64,000 nt of DNA, taken from Synechococcales cyanobacterium C42_A2020_086 (GTDB lineage: Bacteria; Cyanobacteriota; Cyanobacteriia; Elainellales; Elainellaceae). The notes beneath the pieces are model-generated. The model ran no database searches, had not been told where the DNA came from, and saw only the letters and a program-made list of their open reading frames with translations. The stretch lies in assembly GCA_015272325.1 (NCBI GenBank), contig JACYLU010000029.1, positions 58,705 to 122,704 of the forward strand, given 5' to 3'. Position numbers and translations under genes: made by a program. Of the stretch, positions 35,342 to 44,559 are shown piece by piece (the first letter of the stretch is position 1; every line of letters starts with the position of its first letter).

Positions 35342-35752
35342 GCGATGTGTTTCCTGGTGGGTATCTCCGTAAGAATATGTAGTGGTCTACGCACAAAACC
35401 TAACCCTCAAGCAGAACCTTCTAGGAGCAGGTTGCTCTAACGAACCTTGACTGAGAGCTTGATACTTTTATTGTAAGAGATCGACGTCTCGATGATGTTA
35501 GACCATAGACAAACCATCATAGCCTAGTTTGAGGCTTAAGCACAGTCCCCGCTAACGAAGTTTCTGTACAGTCACACCATAGTCACGCCGTTTCTGGTTC
35601 GGGTTGCTGCGTGAACAAGCACCACACGGTCGGTTTGCCTCTGCAGACCAATCCGTACCTGTGTCCATGGTCGAAACAACAAGATTCGGCTCAAAGCAAT
35701 ATAAGCGATAATGGTTTCGCAATCACTAGCACTACACCAATGCTAGGAATGG
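35342..35752. other. Region between nrdR and rpsA
   Basis: The gap of 411 bases is the leader and promoter region of rpsA and the end of the nrdR transcript. The 60-codon open frame at 35611-35796 is not convincing. Confidence 0.4.
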
Positions 35753-36328
35753 TTAGGAGTGGCTCATTGAAGGCTCACTCGCCTCTAGAGGCTTAGTTTC
35801 AGAATTAGTGTCTACTGTCCGATGGTCAGTCTGCTGCGCTTGTTCCGTTGAATTTGAGGCAGAACCGGACGACTGAGCCACCTGCTGAAGGTGATTCAGC
35901 GTTTCTACAAAATCTCGAATTCCTTGAAATTGTCGATGGACAGAGGCAAACCGAATGTAGGCCACTTCATTCAGAGTTTGCAAATGCTTTAATACTAATT
36001 CACCAATTTCATTGCTAGAGACTTCCCGCACCGAGCGTTGCTGAAGTTCTGCTTCAATTTCGTCGACTAAGGCTTCTAGTTGCGCATGGGCAATCCCGGT
36101 TTTCTCACAGGCAGTGACAATGCCCTGAAGGAGCTTGGACCGATCAAACGATTCCCGCTCGCCACTTCGTTTCAAAACGACAACTGGAACAAATTCAATG
36201 CGCTCATAGGTTGTGAAGCGACGCCCACATCGCAAACATTCCCGTCGTCGTCTCACGCTGTGCCCGGATTCTGCCGAACGCGACTCCAAGACCCGATTGT
36301 CTGGAAACTGACAGAATGGGCAGCGCAT
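35753..36328 (-). CDS. nrdR: Transcriptional repressor NrdR
   Basis: NrdR represses ribonucleotide reductase genes in response to ATP/dATP levels. The 191-residue protein has the N-terminal zinc ribbon (MRCPFC ... [16 protein letters not shown]) and the ATP-cone domain ([20 protein letters not shown]). The C-terminal 40 residues are a Gln/Ser/Thr-rich tail beyond the usual 150-160. No NrdR box was recognised in this window. Confidence 0.97.
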   Translation of the reverse strand: MRCPFCQFPDNRVLESRSAESGHSVRRRRECLRCGRRFTTYERIEFVPVVVLKRSGERESFDRSKLLQGIVTACEKTGIAHAQLEALVDEIEAELQQRSVREVSSNEIGELVLKHLQTLNEVAYIRFASVHRQFQGIRDFVETLNHLQQVAQSSGSASNSTEQAQQTDHRTVDTNSETKPLEASEPSMSHS

Positions 36329-36574
36329 AACGAACGTCCTCCAGGAGAACTAGACAGGAAGAATGCTGGGCACGGAGGGCAGGTTGCAACCCTAACACTG
36401 CCATCATACTGCAATTACCGATGCAAAAAACTGAGCAACTGAATTAATTCACTCTGGTCAACGAAATTAACCAGAAGTTAACGCAGCTGCTCAGTCTTGA
36501 AAGACAGATTAGAGATTTGAAGGACAGGTGATCAAGACAAAAGAGTCGTAGATTCCTCTCCTGGCTCGATACAA

Positions 36575-36673
36575 CTAATCTTTACTAATCCGAGGAGGCT
36601 CACGGAAGGCAACCGCAAAGAAGAGCACTCCAATAGCAAGGGTAAGAACCAGGATGTAAGCAACACTTTCCAT
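36575..36673 (-). CDS. psbT: Photosystem II protein PsbT
   Basis: A 32-residue single-span protein, [20 protein letters not shown] then [12 protein letters not shown], that sits at the dimer interface of photosystem II. Its ATG at 36673 lies downstream of psbB (119 bases after its stop) on the same strand, the usual psbB-psbT order. It is too short for routine gene calling but the sequence is unambiguous. Confidence 0.97.
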   Translation of the reverse strand: MESVAYILVLTLAIGVLFFAVAFREPPRISKD

Positions 36674-36792
36674 AGGTCAAATTCCTCAGGCTAACCAGCC
36701 ATCTCTAGTCTACAGTTAAATGCCAGACAATTAGATGTCAGACAGTGGTCTAGCAGATTACCAGGCCGCTAGACCATGACCCATTGATGTCG

Positions 36793-38325
36793 CTAGACGG
36801 CTTCCTTCCGACGAGTGGTCTTGTCGCCCACTTTCTGGAAGTAACCCCATTCCACTTGCTCTTCCGAGAGATCCGGATCAATTCCAGCAAACACATCGCG
36901 GAACAGCGTTCTGGAACCGTGCCAAATGTGCCCAAAGAAGAAGAGCAAGGCAAAGCAAGCATGACCAAAGGTAAACCAGCCGCGAGGACTCGTCCGGAAC
37001 ACGCCATCCGAGTTCAGCGTCTCAGTGTCGAATTCAAACGCTTCACCAAGTTGAGCTTTACGGGCATACCGCTTAACAACAGCCGGATCAGTAAAGGTCT
37101 GACCATCGAGCTTACCGCCATAGAAACTAACGGTAACTCCAACTTGCTCAAAGCTGTACTTCGATTCGGCACGACGGAATGGAATGTCAGCCCGCACAAT
37201 ACCATCCCGATCGGTCAAGATCACCGGGAAGGTCTCAAAGAAGTTGGGCATGCGGCGAACCGAAAGTTCACGACCCTCAGCATCTTTAAAGACCGCGTGT
37301 CCTAACCAGTTTTCGGCAATGCCATCGCCCTTCACCATCGGACCAGTGCGGAACAAACCGCCCTTGGCTGGGCTGTTGCCGATGTAATCATAAAAGGCGA
37401 GCTTATCAGGAATAGCAGACCACGCTTCAGACAAACTGGCACCCTCGGCCAAACTAGCCTGAACTCGACGCTCGATCTCCTGCTGATAGTAGCCGCTATC
37501 CCATTGGTAGCGGGTAGGGCCAAACAGCTCAACAGGCGTTGTAGCGCTGCCGTACCACATAGTGCCTGCTACCACAAACGCCGCAAAGAACACCGCTGCA
37601 ATACTGCTAGACAATACCGTCTCGATGTTCCCCATCCGTAATGCCCGATAGAGCCGCTCGGGAGGACGAACCGTTAGGTGGAATAGACCCGCAATAATAC
37701 CTACAATGCCTGCAGCAATGTGATGCGCAACGACACCGCCAGGGTTGAATGGATCAAACCCTTCCGGACCCCAAGATGGTGCCACAGGCTGTACACTGCC
37801 CGTTAGACCGTAGGGATCAGACACCCACATGCCCGGACCGAACAGTCCCGTCAGGTGGAAGGCACCAAAGCCAAAGCAGAGCAACCCAGACAAGAATAAG
37901 TGAATCCCAAACATTTTGGGTAAATCCAGCGCCGGTTCGCCAGTGCGGGGGTCTCTGAATAGCTCCAGATCCCAGTAGACCCAGTGCCAGCAGGCCGCCA
38001 AAAACAGCAAACCTGACAGGATAATATGGGCAGCCGCAACACCTTCAAACGACCAAAAACCCGGATCAACGCCCGTTTCACCGGTCACGCTCCAACCGCC
38101 CCAAGAGCCGGTCACGCCAAGGCGAGCCATAAAGGGCAGTACGAACATGCCCTGCCGCCACATGGGGTTAAGGACTGGATCGCTCGGATCAAAAATGGCT
38201 AACTCGTACAAAGCCATCGAGCCAGCCCAACCTGCCACAAGGGCAGTATGCATCAGGTGTACCGCAATCAATCGTCCTGGATCATTGAGGACGACTGTGT
38301 GGACTCGATACCAGGGTAGTCCCAT
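36793..38325 (-). CDS. psbB: Photosystem II CP47 core antenna protein
   Basis: CP47 binds chlorophyll a and passes excitation energy to the reaction centre. The 510-residue protein starts [20 protein letters not shown] and keeps the expected six transmembrane helices with many His ligands (for example [20 protein letters not shown]), the large lumenal loop between helices 5 and 6, and the C-terminal [20 protein letters not shown]. psbT follows. The 5' region is divergent to the 2Fe-2S gene, and the shared 242 bases hold both promoters. A TTGACA at 38497 and TATAAA at 38526 face the 2Fe-2S gene but are spaced 23 bases apart, so they may not be a pair. Confidence 0.99.
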   Translation of the reverse strand: MGLPWYRVHTVVLNDPGRLIAVHLMHTALVAGWAGSMALYELAIFDPSDPVLNPMWRQGMFVLPFMARLGVTGSWGGWSVTGETGVDPGFWSFEGVAAAHIILSGLLFLAACWHWVYWDLELFRDPRTGEPALDLPKMFGIHLFLSGLLCFGFGAFHLTGLFGPGMWVSDPYGLTGSVQPVAPSWGPEGFDPFNPGGVVAHHIAAGIVGIIAGLFHLTVRPPERLYRALRMGNIETVLSSSIAAVFFAAFVVAGTMWYGSATTPVELFGPTRYQWDSGYYQQEIERRVQASLAEGASLSEAWSAIPDKLAFYDYIGNSPAKGGLFRTGPMVKGDGIAENWLGHAVFKDAEGRELSVRRMPNFFETFPVILTDRDGIVRADIPFRRAESKYSFEQVGVTVSFYGGKLDGQTFTDPAVVKRYARKAQLGEAFEFDTETLNSDGVFRTSPRGWFTFGHACFALLFFFGHIWHGSRTLFRDVFAGIDPDLSEEQVEWGYFQKVGDKTTRRKEAV

Positions 38326-38567
38326 CGACTACTCTCCTCCTATAGTTTCAACGCTTCCTTCAGCCTTTTATTAAGGTGCTTAATACTGGTAAGACTACCA
38401 GATCACGGGCACCATACAGCAGCGATCGCTTACTGCCGCCCCACTTCCAAGCTCTATTTGGAGCAGGGCAGTGGAACTTATGCAACCTTAGACAGTTTGA
38501 CAATAAGCTTGTAAAAATGAAAGTGTATAAAGAAGTGTAACCAGAGTGAGAGGTGAATGCAAGCGCT

Positions 38568-38993
38568 ATGCAGACAGGCTCTGAAGAACAAATAACCGTC
38601 GCTGCCGCAGCCGACAATCCATTAGCCCCATCCACTGCCAGTGAGACGCAAACTGATGTAGAAAACCAAGCCCAAGAGAACTCCTGGCAACCTGCAAACA
38701 TTAAGTTTGTTAAAGAAGATCGGCTCGTGGTGGCCGCTAACGGAGCGAATCTGCGGTTCAAAGCCTTGGAAAACGGGATTGACCTCTATACCCTGATGGG
38801 CAAAATGATGAACTGCGGCGGCTACGGACAGTGCGGTACCTGCATTGTAGAAATCGTCGAAGGTATGGAAAACCTTTCGCCCCGCACTGAAGCCGAAAAC
38901 CGCAAGCTGAAAAAGCGCCCCGACAGCTATCGCCTTGCCTGTCAAACACTGGTTCATGGACCTGTGAGTGTCGTTACCAAACCCGGCAAGTGA
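38568..38993 (+). CDS. 2Fe-2S ferredoxin-like protein
   Basis: This protein of about 141 residues has an N-terminal acidic, low-complexity leader, then a 2Fe-2S ferredoxin fold. The Cys spacing [10 protein letters not shown] with a fourth Cys in [10 protein letters not shown] (CX5CX2C...C) is of the adrenodoxin/bacterial type, not the plant-type PetF pattern. The role in electron transfer is inferred, and the partner is unknown. ATG at 38568 is preferred, though a GTG at 38553 is also possible. The position between psbB and psbM on the opposite strand to psbB is a context I recall from other cyanobacteria. Confidence 0.87.
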   Translation: MQTGSEEQITVAAAADNPLAPSTASETQTDVENQAQENSWQPANIKFVKEDRLVVAANGANLRFKALENGIDLYTLMGKMMNCGGYGQCGTCIVEIVEGMENLSPRTEAENRKLKKRPDSYRLACQTLVHGPVSVVTKPGK

Positions 38994-39078
38994 GCTTCAG
39001 CACTCGTTTTGATCGAGTTGAGGTGTATTCTAATCCTATAGTCCTTTATTGAAGCTGTTGTTATAGGGGCGGGGTATT

Positions 39079-39192
39079 ATGCAAGTTAATGAGCTTGGAT
39101 TTGTTGCCACCATTTTGTTTGTTCTGGTTCCTTCGGTCTTTCTAATCATTCTTTACATCCAAACCGCGAGCCGGGAAGGAACGAAGTCCTAA
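39079..39192 (+). CDS. psbM: Photosystem II protein PsbM
   Basis: A 37-residue single-span protein, [20 protein letters not shown] then [17 protein letters not shown], found at the photosystem II dimer interface. The ATG lies 85 bases after the 2Fe-2S gene. It is too short for routine gene calling, but the sequence is the family consensus. A terminator hairpin follows at 39348-39373. Confidence 0.97.
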   Translation: MQVNELGFVATILFVLVPSVFLIILYIQTASREGTKS

Positions 39193-39347
39193 ACGGAGTT
39201 CTAACCGATGCAGTTCACCCTCGACCTAAATCCTCACACGGTCTTATAAGGCATGACTTGAGAGGACACTCTAGGTTGCAGCATTGCCGGCAGGGTGAAG
39301 GTGCCGAATGGTTAAGCGGGATTGTCCTACACAGGCATAGACGAAGT

Positions 39348-39373
39348 AGCGCCGGGTTCCTCTCGGCGCTTTT
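39348..39373 (+). terminator. Terminator hairpin downstream of psbM
   Basis: AGCGCCG and CGGCGCT form a 7-base-pair stem with a 9-base loop, followed by TTT. It ends a transcribed segment of about 150 bases beyond the psbM stop that might include a small RNA (see findings). Confidence 0.65.
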
Positions 39374-39418
39374 CGCTTGTCGGGCAGTAGACGCAATCCT
39401 CTCTTGGCTATCTATAGC

Positions 39419-40270
39419 CTAGGCAGCAGGAGAGCGAACCAGCAGAACAGGACAGTTTGCATAAACGCGCACATAGTCTGAAAGCGACTGTCCTAAGAGT
39501 CGATCGAGATCGGGAAGACCGCGAGCAATCGAAGGACGACGATCGGGAGAGCCGAGGATCAGCAAGTCAACGTTTAGCTCCTCCGCTACTTGGCAGATCC
39601 GCTCGCCAGGTTTGCCTTCGGGGGCAACGCACTTGTAGCTAATACCCAGCTTTTTGGCTTCGTTGGCCGCTGGAATCAGCACCGGGTCTTCATTGGGGTT
39701 GGCAGAAATTTCGCCGGGTTTTAGCTTCAGATCGGGATTGGTATGCACCAGGATGAGCTGTCCATTTTTGATGTCTCGCAGAAGGGCAAGAGCAAGCTTT
39801 AAGCCCTGCTGCGCTGACTCAGATTTATCCATCGCCACCATAATGCGGTTGATCTTGCGGACGTAAATATCGTCTTTGACCAACAGCATCGGGCGAGACG
39901 AGAGTTGGAAGACATACTGGCTGACGGAATTCTCCAAAATCGACTGAATCCGCTTCAAGCCCCGCGACCCCATGATGATCAGGTCAGTGTCAATCTCTTC
40001 AGCGACTCGGCACACCACATCTTTAGGGTCACCTTCTCGCAGCATGGCAGTAACGTGGCTGGGATCAAGCTTGAGCGTCTGAATGGCTCGCGCTAGAGTT
40101 TTGCCACCCTCTTCCCATTTCTCGGTCATGCCTTCGGCTGTAACTTGAGGCGGCACCACATGCAGAACCGTCACCTTTGCTCGCTGAATTAGGGGAATAT
40201 CCATTAGCATCTTGAGCATTTCTTCAGTTTGCCCAGTGCCCGAATCAGCTAACAAAATTTTTTCTATCAT
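39419..40270 (-). CDS. Universal stress protein, two UspA domains
   Basis: The 283-residue protein is a tandem of two UspA domains. The first has IIMGSRGLKRIQSILENSVS near 95-115; the second has the LLILGSPDRRPSI region near 230-245, which lacks the typical Gly-rich ATP-binding pattern GxxGxxxxGSVS. The first domain has the pattern in a modified form (GSRGLKRIQSILENSVSQYV). Universal stress proteins bind nucleotides and modulate stress physiology. AGGAG precedes the ATG. It converges with psbM. Confidence 0.9.
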   Translation of the reverse strand: MIEKILLADSGTGQTEEMLKMLMDIPLIQRAKVTVLHVVPPQVTAEGMTEKWEEGGKTLARAIQTLKLDPSHVTAMLREGDPKDVVCRVAEEIDTDLIIMGSRGLKRIQSILENSVSQYVFQLSSRPMLLVKDDIYVRKINRIMVAMDKSESAQQGLKLALALLRDIKNGQLILVHTNPDLKLKPGEISANPNEDPVLIPAANEAKKLGISYKCVAPEGKPGERICQVAEELNVDLLILGSPDRRPSIARGLPDLDRLLGQSLSDYVRVYANCPVLLVRSPAA

Positions 40271-40510
40271 AGAAACTCCTGAAATCTGAGGATGTTACGG
40301 CATAGCGACCATTGCATTGACCATTGCATTGACAAGTTGCGTCGATCGCATCAAACTCAGCACATTTCACTAAACGCACACATCACGCTACCCTCCAGGA
40401 TGAGTTCATGCCCATTCACTGAACGGTAAACAGCTCAAGATTCAGTGTATGACAGTAGAATTGCCAGGAGGCGAGTTGAAAACTAATTGTTTCAATTGAG
40501 CCAATTAACC

Positions 40511-41130
40511 ACAGAGCGACCTGGGACGCACCTCTGACTTCTCACCAATCGAAGCATATCCCCGTCTGCCATACTCTATCGAAGTTAAACCTGATTCATT
40601 GCCCTAGGCGATTTCCGCCCGCTCCTGTTGGGCACGCCGCTCGAGCTTCGGATACTTCTGCTCAAGCCACATCTTCACCGCTTTGGGGTCTTGCTTATAC
40701 GCTCGCTGAAACGGTTCCTTTGGCATGTACCCCCACCGCTTCAGGTATTCTCCCACAGTCCGAATCGGCATCGCCACCCCACACACCTGCTCAATCAATG
40801 CTTGCACTGCTCGGCGAGTCTACAGGTTGTGCTTAATCTCTATAGTTCTCAGGAAAATGTCCCTCCATCGCCGTTTGTACCGCTGTTTCTTCCCAATCTT
40901 CCAGCGTTCGCCCTTCTCCAACCTGCTGCCCTGGCACGTGTTGGAATAAAGCGGTTTCTCCGTAGTGTTTATACTCCCACCACCATTCGCTAACCGTGTT
41001 GTGATGCACGCCTAAATACTGGCTAATTTCATTGACCCGCTTTCCTTGTTGCCGCAGTCGAATCGCATGCTGCCGCAGATAGTTCTGGGTTTCAATCGTT
41101 AGGTGTCGGGCATCTAGCTTGTCTATAACC
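40511..41130 (-). pseudogene. Degraded IS630-family transposase
   Basis: Reading the minus strand from about 41130 gives the IS630 N-terminal region (LDARHLTIETQNYLRQHAIR, EISQYLGVHHNTVSEWW, GRTLEDWEETAVQTAMEGHF). A frameshift occurs near 40840, and a TAG at 40820-40822 replaces the tryptophan expected in the LWTRRAVQALIEQ segment. The frame continues through VQALIEQVCGVAMPIRTVGE and YLKRWGY. A second TAG at 40604-40606 sits where family members have a Trp (AEIxWGxE), after which recognisable sequence (GNESGLTS, RRGYASIG) continues to about 40511. The DDE catalytic half is missing. The element is therefore dead. Confidence 0.85.
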
Positions 41131-41147
41131 GACCTCTTTGTGCCTCT

Positions 41148-41193
41148 ATTTCATTGCTGGAGTAATAACTATTTCATTGCTGGAGTAATAACT
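41148..41193. repeat. 23-base tandem duplication beside transposase remnant
   Basis: ATTTCATTGCTGGAGTAATAACT occurs twice head to tail, immediately beyond the 5' end of the transposase relic. It may mark the element's end or slippage at an excision site. Confidence 0.9.
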
Positions 41194-41285
41194 AAAAAAT
41201 GGCTTAATCCTGTAACTACACCGACAGCTGCGCAAATTTCTTGAACCTCAAAATCCGTCCAGTATACTGGTGAAGACGTTGCAGA

Positions 41286-42392
41286 ATGGTGGCTGGCATG
41301 GATCAACGACCTGAAGCAGACCGAAACGGAAAGGCCCATACGAATGGCAAAGGTCCTTATTCACTCGTTGAAATTAAGCGAATCCCGCCTCCTAGAGCTT
41401 ATACTGCCCGGCGCCCTCTGCCGATCCTGCCACTGACGGTACTCTGTCTGTTTGTGCTATTGGGGATTGCGCTGCTGCTGCATGAGCCTCCTGCCGCCAC
41501 ACCTCCCAGCCCCACTGCCCAAGCAGAAGCCTTCCGCTGGGCCGTCAATCGGGCAATGAGTGCTGCTGAATTAACGCAGACGGCTGCCTCTCGAGAAGAG
41601 TGGCAGCGGGTCGTGTCTTGGTGGCAGGAAGCGATCAAGCTGATGCAGATGGTGCCAGCTTCTCACCCCAACTACGAGATTGCCCAAGCCAAGGTTCTAG
41701 AGTATGAGCGCAATCTGGCTTATGCTCAGGGTCAAGTTCAGCGCGAAACCAATCCCGTGATGACGGCTCCTAATCTTTGGGGCATCGGTTCACGGCGGGC
41801 AGAGGTTATTCAACTGCAGGGCACCCCGACCCGCACCGAGCGCTTCGATTCGATGTGCAAGGAAGTGCTGCATTACGGCAAGAGCAGCGTGCAGTTGAGC
41901 AATGGTTTGGTTGTCACCTACGAAGACTTTGACCGCAATCTCAAGGCGGCTGCCGACAATGCTTCGACGCCGTCTGTGGTGCCCAAATCCTCGTCCTGGG
42001 GGCTAGGCTCAACTAAAGCCGAGGTGTTCAATATTCAGGGCACTCCTACGCGGGTTGTGACCTACGACTACTCCGAACGAGAATTGCTCTACTACGGCGA
42101 TAGCACCATTGACCTCGATCGCGGTCGCGTCATTGGCTACAACAACGCGATGGGCAATCTCAAGGTCTATATTGCGCCGATTCTGCCCTCAGGCACCCGC
42201 TCTTCTGTATGGACGCTAGACTCTTCTCGCGAGCAGGTGTTTCAGGTCCAGGGAACGCCGACTCAGATTGTGCTAGACAATGCCACCTGTACGGAAACCC
42301 TTTATTACGGCAACAGCTCCGTTCGGCTCAAGAACGGCTTCCTGTCCGGCTACGACAACCTCGATCAAAATCTGCGCGTGCAGGCGAAATGA
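41286..42392 (+). CDS. Membrane-anchored protein with three GTPT/YG repeats, unknown function
   Basis: I do not recognise a named family. The 368-residue protein has a cytoplasmic N-terminus, one membrane span (about 45-65, LTVLCLFVLLGIALLL), a helical segment, and then three repeats of about 60-70 residues. Each repeat begins with WxxxSxxxEVxxLQGTPT and contains a L(H/Y)YG(K/D/N)S(S/T) strand and a xxxLxxGxxxxYxNxxxNLKV-type end. Such repeats occur in other cyanobacterial proteins as I recall, without a known role; they might bind ligands or wall material. A second ATG (residue 5) is an alternative start. It stands alone, beside the transposase relic. Confidence 0.75.
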   Translation: MVAGMDQRPEADRNGKAHTNGKGPYSLVEIKRIPPPRAYTARRPLPILPLTVLCLFVLLGIALLLHEPPAATPPSPTAQAEAFRWAVNRAMSAAELTQTAASREEWQRVVSWWQEAIKLMQMVPASHPNYEIAQAKVLEYERNLAYAQGQVQRETNPVMTAPNLWGIGSRRAEVIQLQGTPTRTERFDSMCKEVLHYGKSSVQLSNGLVVTYEDFDRNLKAAADNASTPSVVPKSSSWGLGSTKAEVFNIQGTPTRVVTYDYSERELLYYGDSTIDLDRGRVIGYNNAMGNLKVYIAPILPSGTRSSVWTLDSSREQVFQVQGTPTQIVLDNATCTETLYYGNSSVRLKNGFLSGYDNLDQNLRVQAK

Positions 42393-42575
42393 ACGCATTT
42401 GTTTAGAATCAGCGTCTGGATAAGCGGATAGGACGATTCGGCAGCAGCCCCCAGGAGGAGATTGCGAATCAGTTGGTTCGGTTTTAAGGTTGTTTCTCGT
42501 TGGCCGATGCCGGTATCGTCGTAGGTAGATGCAGTCTGCTGAATAGAGGTCGATCCAGACTGCCACTCGGGATTT

Positions 42576-44180
42576 ATGTCTTCGTGTCGTTCAAAATCTG
42601 TGTATAAGTGGTATCTTCCCGTCTTTAGCGAAATTTTGAATTTGAGCGGAGCGGACCGAGACTGGGAAGCAGCACGGGTGCCGTCCTCGCCGCAATCGTT
42701 GGCGCAACAGCGGCTGAATGCTGAACGCGAGTGGGGAGCAGCTGTCAAGGCACTCAATCAACTGCTGCAGCAAATGCTGTCGGAACCAACGGTGTGGAAT
42801 GGGGCAGCGTCAGAGACGACCCACTCTCTGCAGGGCGTGCTGCTGTCGGGGCCCTTTCCAGTACTAGAGCGAACCGACTGGGAAGACACCGTGGCTACTT
42901 GGATTTTTACGGTTGGCTCGACCGGCGAGGTGTTACAGCTCCCAGCTGCCGGCAATACCACAGCGTTCCCTTGGCAATCGATTCCGACCTTACCACTGCT
43001 GTCTAAGGATCCGCTGGCGGCTGAACCCTTTTGTTTAACGCTGACCTCTGAATTTAGCTTGGTGATGACCCTTGGAGAAACCTCAACGGGTGCTCCGGCA
43101 TTCTTGTACTCTTTTGAACCGGAGGTCGCGTGGCAGGCCTGGCGCTCGTTGCAGGCGCGGATTAAGTTGGCAGCGCCACATTTGCTGCCCTCGGTGGAGG
43201 CAGCCGTTGCCTCGTTTCAGCCCGTTGTGCCAGACTATCGGCTGGTGACGCAGTTCAGTCGGCTGATGCTCTCAGCTCTGTCGCAGCCTCTCGAATGGGA
43301 AGGAAAGCGTTCGGCAGATCCGGACTCGGAGCCGTTGCCGGCTTCGGTCGACCAAGGGGCGACAACATGGCAGAAAGTAAAATCCACCGCGTCTAAGGGG
43401 CGTTCTGGTGCGTCTGGTTCGGCATCGGAGTCGCGTTCGGAAATGCACGGCGAAACCAGCTCCGATACAGAGCTACTGCAGGCTCTTGCCCATGAAGTGC
43501 GAACACCCCTGACGACGATTCGCACCTTGACCCGACTGCTACTGAAGCGCAAAGACCTCAACCCCGACGTGATCAAACGGCTGGAGGTCATTGACCGCGA
43601 GTGCACTGAGCAGATTGATCGCTTTAGCCTGATCTTCCGCGCTGCCGAGCTGGAAACAGCCCCCACGAAACATCCGCTGATGTCGCTCGCCCCAATTTCA
43701 CTGGTTCAGGTCATCCAGCAGAACTTGGCCCGTTGGCAGCAGCAGGCCAGCCAATATAGCCACACGCTGGATATCTTGCTGCCGCAGAAACTGCCGATGA
43801 TTGTCACCGATCCTACGATGCTGGATCAGGTGTTGACTGGCTTGATCGATCGAATTACCCACCGCCTGCCGCCCGGCAGCCATATTCAAGTGAAGGTGAC
43901 ACCGGCCGGGCATCAGCTAAAACTGCAATTTGAATCTCGCCCGCAACCTGATGCATCGGGCAAGGAAGGCAAGGTGAAAATGGGCTTTGCGCCGGCTGTG
44001 AAATCCATCGGGCAACTGCTGATGTTCCAACCGGAAACCGGTAACCTTAGTCTCAACATGGCGGTGACCAAAAATCTGTTTCAGGCATTGGGTGGCAAGC
44101 TGATTGTCCGTGAGCATCCCCAAGAAGGGGAAACCCTGACGATCTTTTTACCGCTAGAAAGCCGAAAATCGGAAGAATAG
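42576..44180 (+). CDS. Histidine kinase-like protein with His but degenerate ATPase lobe
   Basis: The 534-residue protein has an unassigned N-terminal part of about 290 residues, then a HisKA dimerisation domain with the phosphoacceptor His306 in ALAHEVRTPLTTIR. The following ATP-binding lobe is present in outline (DPTMLDQVLTGLIDRITH, then NLSLNMAVTKNLFQALGGKL and EGETLTIFLPLE) but the N-box asparagines are replaced (GLIDRI for NLLxNA), the DxGxG motif is gone (ESRPQPD), and the second Gly-rich motif reads NLSLNMAV. It is therefore unlikely to bind ATP. grx follows after 34 bases and then murE. Confidence 0.85.
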   Translation: MSSCRSKSVYKWYLPVFSEILNLSGADRDWEAARVPSSPQSLAQQRLNAEREWGAAVKALNQLLQQMLSEPTVWNGAASETTHSLQGVLLSGPFPVLERTDWEDTVATWIFTVGSTGEVLQLPAAGNTTAFPWQSIPTLPLLSKDPLAAEPFCLTLTSEFSLVMTLGETSTGAPAFLYSFEPEVAWQAWRSLQARIKLAAPHLLPSVEAAVASFQPVVPDYRLVTQFSRLMLSALSQPLEWEGKRSADPDSEPLPASVDQGATTWQKVKSTASKGRSGASGSASESRSEMHGETSSDTELLQALAHEVRTPLTTIRTLTRLLLKRKDLNPDVIKRLEVIDRECTEQIDRFSLIFRAAELETAPTKHPLMSLAPISLVQVIQQNLARWQQQASQYSHTLDILLPQKLPMIVTDPTMLDQVLTGLIDRITHRLPPGSHIQVKVTPAGHQLKLQFESRPQPDASGKEGKVKMGFAPAVKSIGQLLMFQPETGNLSLNMAVTKNLFQALGGKLIVREHPQEGETLTIFLPLESRKSEE

Positions 44181-44214
44181 GATTCTAGAGGCAGGTCAGC
44201 GTAGCGAGGTTAGC

Positions 44215-44511
44215 ATGCGATTAGTGCTCTATAGCAAGCCTGGCTGTCATCTCTGTGAAGGGTTGCACGAAAAGCTGCTGCAAGTGCGATTGCCCCTGGA
44301 GCTAGAGGTGCGCGATATTACCACCCGTGACGAGTGGTTTCAAGCCTATCAGTATGACGTTCCCGTGCTGTACCTACAGCAAGCCACTGCTGCAGTAGAC
44401 CCTCCTCGTCTAATCCCTCTCCCTCGCATGTCGCCACGAGCCTCGGTGCCCCAAATCGAGCAGGTATTACAGAAGTACCTATTGGCAAATTCTGAAAATA
44501 AGGCAGAATAA
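44215..44511 (+). CDS. Glutaredoxin-family protein
   Basis: This 98-residue protein has a thioredoxin-like fold opening LVLYSKPGCHLCEGLHEKLL with a CxxC redox motif (CHLC) and DITTRDEWFQAYQYDVPVLY with the cis-Pro. It probably acts on disulfides or Fe-S partners, but its partner is unknown. GAGG lies six bases upstream of the ATG. It is spaced 34 bases from the kinase-like gene and 48 from murE, so an operon is likely. Confidence 0.88.
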   Translation: MRLVLYSKPGCHLCEGLHEKLLQVRLPLELEVRDITTRDEWFQAYQYDVPVLYLQQATAAVDPPRLIPLPRMSPRASVPQIEQVLQKYLLANSENKAE

Positions 44512-44559
44512 GCGCAATCGATTGTAAGGCCACGCAAAACGGCGTCAGGAGTTGTGGAT

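Noticed and set aside
39301..39370. tRNA gene candidate after psbM
   Set aside because: A D-arm-like string and a T-arm-like string are present, but no acceptor stem or anticodon arm can be formed; the terminal hairpin is better read as a terminator.
40604..40807. Intact small gene (67 codons) at the relic
   Set aside because: The translation is an internal piece of an IS630-type transposase bounded by premature stops, so it is part of the pseudogene.
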